Assembly (NCBI GenBank): GCA_963575745.1
Contig: CAUYUJ010001292.1
Coordinates: 525,504-548,003 of the forward strand
Direction: 5' to 3'
Origin: Prorocentrum cordatum
Lineage: Eukaryota > Sar > Dinophyceae > Prorocentrales > Prorocentraceae
DNA length: 22,500 bases
Shown here: one piece after another, positions 17,829-22,500 of the stretch
Position numbering within the stretch: position 1 is the first letter of the stretch
Layout of the letters: every line of letters starts with the position of its first letter
Translations under genes and position numbers: made by a program
The notes under the pieces: model-generated
What the model was told of the DNA's origin: nothing
Database searches by the model: none
The model's input: only the letters and a program-made list of their open reading frames with translations

Positions 17829-17887
17829 CGATGCCAATCTTAGGGATCCCCTTCTTTTTTGAGGGCGGATCCCTAAGATTGTCATCG
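17829..17887. repeat. Strong hairpin, 21-bp stem and 17-base loop
   Basis: 17829-17849 and 17867-17887 are reverse complements with one mismatch. The inner 15 bases, CAATCTTAGGGATCC, are perfect. The loop is CCTTCTTTTTTGAGGGC. It is long for chance. Candidate roles are a small inverted-repeat element, or an RNA structure if transcribed. Nothing else nearby supports a gene. Confidence 0.8.
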
Positions 17888-18121
17888 CCTTTTGGCGTGT
17901 CGATCTTGGGGATAGGGACACGTTCGAGGCTGGTAACCTTAGGGGGTCGGGCAAGGACACGGCGCGAGCTGTCCGACTGCAGGAGGGGGGAAGAGGGGAG
18001 GGCGGCAGCCGCGGAGGGCGGGAGGGAGAGGGGGGACATCCACGGCGTGGAAAAACCCCACCGTGGGCGGCCGGCGCGGCCCCCCCCCCCGACAGACACG
18101 CGGCGGTGTGGGTTCTTCCAT
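17888..18121. other. Unassigned sequence left of repeat Y copy 2
   Basis: No gene was recognised. 17985-18035 is purine-rich (GGGGGGAAGAGGGGAGGG-like). The words TCTTGGGGATAGGGACACG at 17903-17921 partly echo the hairpin arm just upstream. Confidence 0.35.
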
Positions 18122-18285
18122 TCAGGAGGGGAAAAACACACACAGACACGATGAATCGTCGATTCCCAAGAAAGTACGGGAAAATATGGGAATTGGGCGG
18201 GAAGACGAACACCCAGAAAATACGGGAAAATATGGGGACTCCTTTTATTTGTGTCTATTTATTTGTGAGTCCCAGGGCCCCTTCA
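18122..18285. repeat. Dispersed repeat Y, copy 2
   Basis: Same orientation and near-identical length as copy 1 at 16778-16940. Differences are scattered substitutions such as AATTAATCG versus GATGAATCG, with at most a one-base length difference. Confidence 0.85.
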
Positions 18286-18566
18286 TCCATGCGCGACCCC
18301 CGAGGTCCTGACCCCTTTCCCGGCGGTAGGTTTTCGTCTTGGATCGATTCTTGATGGCCCCACGGCCCAAACGGCGGACCCACGGGGCCGCCTCCAGGGA
18401 GAGAAACGCGGAGGCCTGGATTCATTAGAACTGCACATTAAAAACATATATCTACGCATATACATACACATGTTACGTGTACCTGGGCCCCTCTCCTGGC
18501 CCGCTTTTCCTCTCTGATCCAGCGTTGCCAATCTGCACAACATCGTGAGACATCACTTCGGCTTCA
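18286..18566. other. Unassigned sequence
   Basis: No gene or RNA was recognised. 18430-18475 is locally A/T-rich with TACATACACATG-like words. Confidence 0.35.
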
Positions 18567-18785
18567 GATCATGGGAGCCTTGTGTGCCCTTGCAATGAAT
18601 TCCGTCCTCAGAGTGCACTATCGTCGATTAGCGTCTGGTAGTCGATGATTTCGCGTCGATGAGCGTCGATTAGCGTCGGTTAGCGTCGGCTTGTTGTCGA
18701 CTAACATCGGTTAGCGTCGATTCGCAAGAGCCAGCAAGATGGTATGGGAGGCTTCCATGAGCTGCCACCGGACATCACGACCACA
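18567..18785. repeat. Repeat Z, copy 1, with GCGTCGATTA array
   Basis: It begins AGATCATGGGAGCCT, contains the sub-array of GCGTCGATTAGCGTC-type words at about 18625-18722, and ends with ATTCGCAAGAGCC and AAGATGGTATGGGA followed by GCTGCCACCG. The same blocks in the same order make up 19071-19312. Confidence 0.8.
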
Positions 18786-18844
18786 GCCCCAGGCCCGATC
18801 TTTCGTCGCCGTGTTGCGAGCCGCATTGATCCGGAGGGTCCTGG

Positions 18845-18985
18845 CGCCCCCGACAACTCGCACCCACAACTACCTATACGATACCCAGAGCTCCTGGGGT
18901 AGAATTCCGGGGGTGGGGGGCATGGGTGTGTGTTGTCGGATGGGGGTCGCCGCTCGAACCGGAGCCCCCCGACAACTCGCACCCA
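18845..18985. repeat. Short direct repeat GCCCCCGACAACTCGCACCC
   Basis: The 20-base word occurs at about 18845 and about 18965, once on each side of a GGGTGGGGGGCATGGGTG segment. Both lie in the spacer between the two Z copies. Confidence 0.6.
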
Positions 18986-19070
18986 TCCCTATGACGCCTT
19001 CATCGCGTTACCCCTCCCCGTTGTTCCTCCCTACAGGTCTGAGCGCGTGTTGTGCGATCAGTCGGTAGCA

Positions 19071-19312
19071 AGATCATAGGAGCCTGGTATGCCCTCTCAG
19101 TCCCGTTTTCAGCGTCGACTAGCGTCGATTAGCGTCTGGGAGTCGATGAGATGGCGCCGATTCAGCGTCGATTATCGTCGACCAGCGTCGATCTAGCGTC
19201 GAGTCAGCGTCGATTCGCGTCGATTGGCGTCGATCAGCGTCGATCAGCGTCGATTCGCAAGAGCCGACGAGATGGTATGGGAAGCTCTCATGAGTTGCCA
19301 CCGAACTTCCCA
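19071..19312. repeat. Repeat Z, copy 2, with expanded GCGTCGATTA array
   Basis: It begins AGATCATAGGAGCCT and carries a longer GCGTCGAT(T/C)(A/C)-type array (about 19110-19258) than copy 1. It ends with ATTCGCAAGAGCC, GAGATGGTATGGGA and GTTGCCACCG. The two copies are about 500 bases apart start to start, so this may be a tandem duplication of a ~500-bp unit. Confidence 0.8.
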
Positions 19313-19432
19313 GAGATCCGATGCCGTGATTTTTTCAGTGCGGGGCCCCCGGAAGTCTCGACCCACCCCCCAGCACCGGGCTTCCATCCCGAGCCGTGTG
19401 TTTTGGCGCTCTGGGGGCCCGGCGAGGGCCCC

Positions 19433-19505
19433 TCGAGGCCGAAAGCTGCGAGAAACCGCCGCCCTGATATTTCTTCAATGCGTTGGCTCTCCGGGTTCCC
19501 CTGAC
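19433..19505. repeat. ~73-bp direct repeat W, copy 1
   Basis: TCGAGGCCGAAAGCTGCG, CCGCCCTGA, TTCAATGCGTTGGCTCTCCG and GGTTCCC recur in order at 19695-19768. Each copy lies upstream of an A element. Confidence 0.8.
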
Positions 19506-19646
19506 CTTCCAGGAGGGCTAAAAAAATAGCACCCGACCTAAAACCTATCCTAGAGCTATTCTACGCCTTGGTGAAAGGCTGTTTCGCTCAGCTTTTTAGG
19601 CTTTTAGGCCTCCAGTGCTAAAAAATAGCTCTCTGGAAGGTCAGGG
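19499..19646. mobile_element. Element A1: 148-bp inverted-repeat element
   Basis: The left end reads CCCTGACCTTCCAGGAGGGC and continues into TAAAAAAATAGC. The right end is GCTAAAAAATAGCTC, then TCTGGAAGGTCAGGG. About 30 bases at each end are near-perfect reverse complements. The interior contains AGAGCTATTCTACG, GGCTGTTTCGCTCAGCTTTT and TTAGGCCTCC, which are conserved in A2-A4. It is too short to code for a transposase. A non-autonomous DNA element or an introner-like element is the most economical reading. Confidence 0.75.
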
Positions 19647-19650
19647 TCTT

Positions 19651-19800
19651 GGCCCCCCGTGAGGCCTCCGCGCGCAAGCCTCGCCCCTGCCCCATCGAGG
19701 CCGAGAGCTGCGAAAAACCTCCGCCCTGAATTTTTTTCAATGCGTTGGCTCTCCGGGTTTCCCTGGCCCCCCGCGAGGCCTCCGCGCGCAAGCCTCGCCC
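19651..19800. repeat. Direct repeats flanking W copy 2
   Basis: GGCCCCCCGTGAGGCCTCCG continuing with CGCGCAAGCCTCGCCC occurs at 19651-19686, and again with one mismatch at 19765-19800. W copy 2 (19695-19768) lies between them. Confidence 0.85.
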
Positions 19801-19945
19801 CCGCCCGCTGGGCGCCGGCGCCCGCGCCGGCAGCGCGCGGGCGGCGCCCGCCGCCGCGGCGCCCGCGGCGCCCGCGGCCGCCGCGGCGCCCGCGGCGGCC
19901 GCGGGCCCGCCGCGGCCGCTGCGGAGCCGCGCGGCCCGCCGGGAG
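19801..19945. repeat. Extreme-GC block of GCGGCCGC/GGCGCC palindromes
   Basis: About 145 bases with very few A or T, built from overlapping GGCGCCCGC, GCCGCCGCGGC and GCGGCCGCGG words that are largely self-complementary. Pro/Ala/Arg-rich translations on either strand are a product of the composition. Confidence 0.8.
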
Positions 19946-20075
19946 CCTGACCTTCCCAGGAGGGCTAAGAAATAGCACCCGGCTTAAAAACCGATCCCCC
20001 AGAGCTATTCTACGTCTTGGTTTCAGGCTGTTTCGCTCAGCTTTTTAGGTTTTCAGGTCTCCAGTGCTAACAAAT
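19946..20075. mobile_element. Element A2, right end replaced by element B1
   Basis: It starts CCTGACCTTCCCAGGAGGGC, followed by an interior like A1. It stops at GTGCTAACAAAT, where A1 would continue into the right terminal repeat; B1 begins three bases later. The missing outer right terminus (GGGAGGTCAGG) is found only after A4 at 20676-20686. Confidence 0.7.
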
Positions 20076-20077
20076 CT

Positions 20078-20205
20078 TGGCATCGCTTGGACGTGTGTAT
20101 TTTTCCTTCGGCGAGGACCATCGAGGAGCATCCTTGATCACCTGGCGAGAAAGCCACGCGCAAAACCCGAAAAAACACAGGGAATGGACGTCCGAGCGAT
20201 GGCCA
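20078..20205. mobile_element. Element B1: ~128-bp inverted-repeat element
   Basis: It begins TGGCATCGCTTGGACGT and ends ACGTCCGAGCGATGGCCA. These are reverse complements apart from one extra C and one substitution. The interior has CCTTCGGCGAGGACCATCGA and AAAGCCACGCGCAAAACC. The terminal ~80 bases are repeated once more at 20206-20286 (again ending GTCCGAGCGATGACCA). Confidence 0.65.
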
Positions 20206-20286
20206 GTCCAGGCTTGATCATTTGGCGAAAAAACCACGCACAAAACCAACAAAAAGCACAGGGAATGGACGTCCGAGCGATGACCA
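20206..20286. repeat. Partial tandem duplication of the right part of element B1
   Basis: CTTGATCATTTGGCGAAAAA, CCACGCACAAAACC and GGGAATGGACGTCCGAGCGA repeat the last ~80 bases of B1 with substitutions, giving B1 two successive right ends. Confidence 0.8.
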
Positions 20287-20288
20287 GT

Positions 20289-20416
20289 CCAGGAGGGCTA
20301 AGAAATAGCACCCGACTTGAAAACCTATCCCAGAGCTATTCCACGTCTTGGTTTTAGGCTGTTTCGCTGAGTTGTTTTGGTTTTTAGGCCTCCCGTGCGA
20401 ACAGATAGCTCTCTGG
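20289..20416. mobile_element. Element A3
   Basis: 128 bases from CCAGGAGGGCTA to TAGCTCTCTGG, with the conserved A interior (GAGCTATTCCACGTCTTGG, GGCTGTTTCGCTGAG). It lacks the outer TGACCTT/AAGGTCA extensions of A1. Its last three bases are shared with the start of B2. Confidence 0.75.
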
Positions 20417-20542
20417 CATCGCTTGGACGTGTGTATTTTTCCTTCGGCGAGGACCATCGAGGAGCATCCTGGATCATCTGGCGAAGAAGCCACGCACAAA
20501 ACCGAAAAACGCACAGGGAAATGGACGTCCGAGCGATGGCCA
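20414..20542. mobile_element. Element B2
   Basis: 129 bases beginning TGGCATCGCTTGGACGT and ending ACGTCCGAGCGATGGCCA, close to B1 throughout but without the internal partial duplication. Confidence 0.7.
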
Positions 20543-20546
20543 GGGT

Positions 20547-20686
20547 CCAGGAGGGCTAAGAAATAGCACCCGACTTGAAAACCTATCCCAGAGCTATTTT
20601 CTACGTCTTTGTGTTAGGCTGTTTCGCTCAGCTTTTTAGGTTTTTAGGCCTCCGGTGCCAACAGATAGCTCTCTGGGAGGTCAGGG
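20547..20686. mobile_element. Element A4, with the outer right terminus
   Basis: It runs from CCAGGAGGGCTA to TAGCTCTCTGG (20676) and then GAGGTCAGG. That last extension pairs with the CCTGACCTTCC at the left end of A2, so the whole A2-B1-A3-B2-A4 stretch is bounded by one pair of A-type outer ends. Confidence 0.75.
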
Positions 20687-20775
20687 GAGGGGGGCGGCGG
20701 CGGCTGGGGGGCTCGGCGGCGGCAGTCTCGAGTCGGGCATGTGCCTCTACAGTTGTGGAGGACGGTCAGTGGAGA

Positions 20776-21045
20776 GGAAGCATGTTGCCAAATAGTTTCC
20801 AGATGTCTAAAACATGTCTTTTTTCCTGCATTTGTAAGTCCTTGTTTAAATTCAATGATAGGATTGTTAGGGTGTCCGTTGTCGTGGCATCCACAACTCT
20901 ACAGGAGGAATATTCAAGAGTAGTCAAAGCATAGTCAGGAGACGATTTGTTGCTGACAATTCCTGCCTATTTTCGCGCATGTTTCGTTTGATTCTTTTGA
21001 TTTTTCGTCCAAGACCCCCCTGTGGGAGGACATGCCCGACATAAC
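20776..21045. repeat. Dispersed repeat X, copy 2
   Basis: It lacks the 140-base segment present in copy 1: the identical 31-base block (20866-20896) is followed directly by CTCTACAGGAGGAATATTC (20897-20915). It ends TTTTTCGTCCAAGACC and GGACATGCCCGACATAAC. Confidence 0.8.
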
Positions 21046-21176
21046 AGCAGCTTCGAGGGGGGGTTCCCCCGGATTCTCTGAGGGGCAAGGTTCGAGGGAG
21101 CCTTGAGACGGGGGTCAATGCAGACGGGGGTCAGCCAGGGCACCAGATCCTGCAGGATCCTGCGAAGACCCCCTCT

Positions 21177-21328
21177 GGTTGACCCGGGTTAGCGAGCCGC
21201 TCGTGGCCGCGAGGCGGCCGCGCCTGTTGGTTGACCCGGGTTTGCGAAGACCTGCATTGCAGTCTTTTTGTTCCTGCACTGCAGTTTTTCGGTTTCCTGT
21301 TGACCCGGGTCTGGATTGACCCGGGTCA
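21177..21328. repeat. Four GACCCGGGT(C/T) palindromic words
   Basis: TTGACCCGGGTT at about 21179, TTGACCCGGGTT at about 21231, TTGACCCGGGTC at about 21300 and TTGACCCGGGTCA at about 21316. The last contains the perfect 12-base palindrome TGACCCGGGTCA. In between, CCTGCA(T/C)TGCAGT is also duplicated at about 21251 and 21273. They could be protein-binding sites or remnants of a tandem repeat. Confidence 0.6.
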
Positions 21329-21400
21329 GAAGATCCCCGAGGTTCGGGGGGTGGGGCGGGTGGTAACGGGGGGTGACCCAGATTGGGGGGAAGAAAAGGG

Positions 21401-21468
21401 CTCCTGCTCCTCCGCCTCCTCCTCCACATCCTCCTCCTCCTCCTCCTCTTTATCCTCCTCCTCCTCCT
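21401..21468. repeat. (TCC)n tract facing the GGA tract
   Basis: 68 bases of CTC/TCC lie only 13 bases from the start of the purine tract at 21482. The two could pair as a long hairpin. Confidence 0.9.
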
Positions 21469-21481
21469 GACCGAAGTACAA

Positions 21482-21990
21482 TGGGAGAAGGAGGAGGATG
21501 AGGAGGAGGAGGAGGAGGTGGAGGAGGAGGAGGGGGCGGAGGAGGGGGAGGAGGAGGAAGAGGAGGAGGAGGAGGCGGAGGAGGAGGAGGAGGCGGAGGA
21601 GGATAAGGAAGATGAGAAGAATGAGAAGGAGGAGGAGGAGGAGGAAGAGGAGGAGGAGGGGGAGGGGGAGGCGAAGGATGATAATGAGAAGGAGGAGGAG
21701 AAGGAGGAGGAGGAGGAGGAGGAGGGGAGGGGGAGGAGAAGGAGGAGGAGGAGGAGCAGGAGGACGAGGAGGAGGAGGAGCAGGAGGAGGAGGAGGAGGA
21801 GGAGGAGGAGAGGAGGAGGAGGATGTGGATGATGAGGAGGAGAGGGAGGAAGAGGAGAATGAGGAGGGAGGAGGAGAACGAGGAGGAGCAGGAGGTCGAG
21901 GAGGAGGAGGAGGAGGAGGAGGAGGAGGAGGAGGAGGAGGGGGAGGAGCAGGAGGAGAAGGAGGAGAAGGAGGAGAAGGGGGAGGGGATG
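21482..21990. repeat. (GGA)n purine-rich tract
   Basis: About 510 bases of GGA/AGG/GAA triplets with rare pyrimidines (GTGGATGATG near 21825, GTCGAGG near 21895). Frames translate as poly-Glu, poly-Arg or poly-Gly on the plus strand and poly-Pro, poly-Ser or poly-Leu on the minus strand. The long frames across it (for example 21115-22308 minus) are not supported as genes. Confidence 0.95.
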
Positions 21991-22146
21991 TGGATGCGTG
22001 ATGCGTTCGCTGCTGGTGGGCAGCAGGGTCCGGGGACTGATTTTGTGCGGGGGTTCTCGCCGTGGGCAGGCTTGCGCCGCGTATTGGCGCGGCGGCGATG
22101 CTGGCCTGGCGCCCTGGGGAGCAGCGGGGGAAGGGCTGGAGTTTGC

Positions 22147-22306
22147 AGGGGGAGGAGGAAGAGGAGGAGGAGGAGGAGGAGGAGGAGGAGGAGGAGGAGG
22201 AGGAGGAAGAGGAGGAGGAGGAGGAGGAGGAGGAGTGAGGGGGAGAACGCAGGAGGAGGAGGAGGAGGAGGAGGAGGAGGAGGAGGGGGCGGATGAGGAG
22301 GAGGAC
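22147..22306. repeat. (GGA)n purine-rich tract, second part
   Basis: Separated from the first GGA tract by ~155 bases of ordinary GC-rich sequence (21991-22146) in which no feature was recognised. Same composition and periodicity. Confidence 0.95.
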
Positions 22307-22444
22307 AAGCTAGGTGCGCTCGCGTCATATCTGACATCCTACCCCTCCCTCCCATTCCTTACCATGGCGCAGATTCCCTCTCTACTCGCTCAGTCGGATG
22401 TCGAGCAGGGCAATGATCCCGAAAGGGTACGCGATGCATTGTAG
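22307..22444 (+). other. Short protein-like open stretch at the right edge
   Basis: Downstream of the GGA tract, frame 2 reads LASYLTSYPSLPFLT and MAQIPSLLAQSDVEQGND and stops at TAG 22442. The residue mix is more protein-like than anything in the preceding kilobase, so it could be a terminal exon. No splice site or homologue can be named. After it, CATGGCATGG-type words resume at the window edge. Confidence 0.2.
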
Positions 22445-22500
22445 AGCACGGCATGGCATGGCGTAGAAGAGCACCGCAAAGCGTAGTATCAACCTAGCAT

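Noticed and set aside
21115-22355. Minus-strand frames of 300-400 codons with poly-Pro and poly-Ser
   Set aside because: Product of the GGA tract; no non-repetitive domain accompanies it.
1-22500. tRNA, rRNA or spliceosomal RNA genes
   Set aside because: Looked for TPsiC-like GTTCGAATC words and conserved snRNA starts; none with compatible structure was seen.

Overview
The window reads as nuclear DNA of a microbial eukaryote with a large, repeat-laden genome, most likely a dinoflagellate. Three things support this. No intact gene or operon-like run of genes is visible. Simple-sequence, minisatellite and inverted-repeat elements cover much of the length. The only recognisable protein family is a non-LTR retrotransposon of the kind I associate with dinoflagellate genomes. 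This assignment is an inference; no spliced-leader sequence, tRNA or rRNA gene was found to anchor it. Nothing suggests a bacterial, plasmid or phage origin.

Layout. 1-1680 is unassigned sequence holding a fold-back element at 451-716. 1685-1816 is a short imperfect duplication. 1850-3560 is an A/C/T-rich degenerate array of CATA/GCAT words interrupted by two copies of a ~100-bp repeat. 3700-5070 holds a 12-bp GGGTCGCGGGGT array and a TCC microsatellite. 5068-5340 is an open stretch without ATG that encodes a C-x2-C-x20-C-x2-C putative zinc-binding motif. 5559-7290 is a mosaic of GTC/CGT microsatellites, three copies of a ~80-bp module and two 18-bp minisatellite arrays in opposite orientation.

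From about 7490 to 10951 the plus strand carries the eroded remains of one retroelement: apurinic/apyrimidinic-type endonuclease, reverse transcriptase, connection region and RNase H. They lie in the expected order but are split over all three frames and broken by stop codons. 11000-12900 is GC-rich and T-poor, with no gene I can name. 13415-14135 is a 30-bp minisatellite that reads as Ser/Ala decapeptides. 14630-15440 has coding-like sequence of unknown function in two frames.

The last 7 kb (15.7-22.5 kb) is a repeat mosaic. It has a TCC tract, two copies each of three dispersed repeat families (X, Y, Z), a 217-bp terminal-inverted-repeat element with an internal CCGACGTAA array, a strong 21-bp hairpin, and a nested A/B series of small inverted-repeat elements at 19499-20686. 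It ends in a ~900-bp purine-rich GGA tract. The genes do not form a working system here: the retroelement is dead, and the active theme appears to be small non-autonomous inverted-repeat elements and tandem-repeat expansion.
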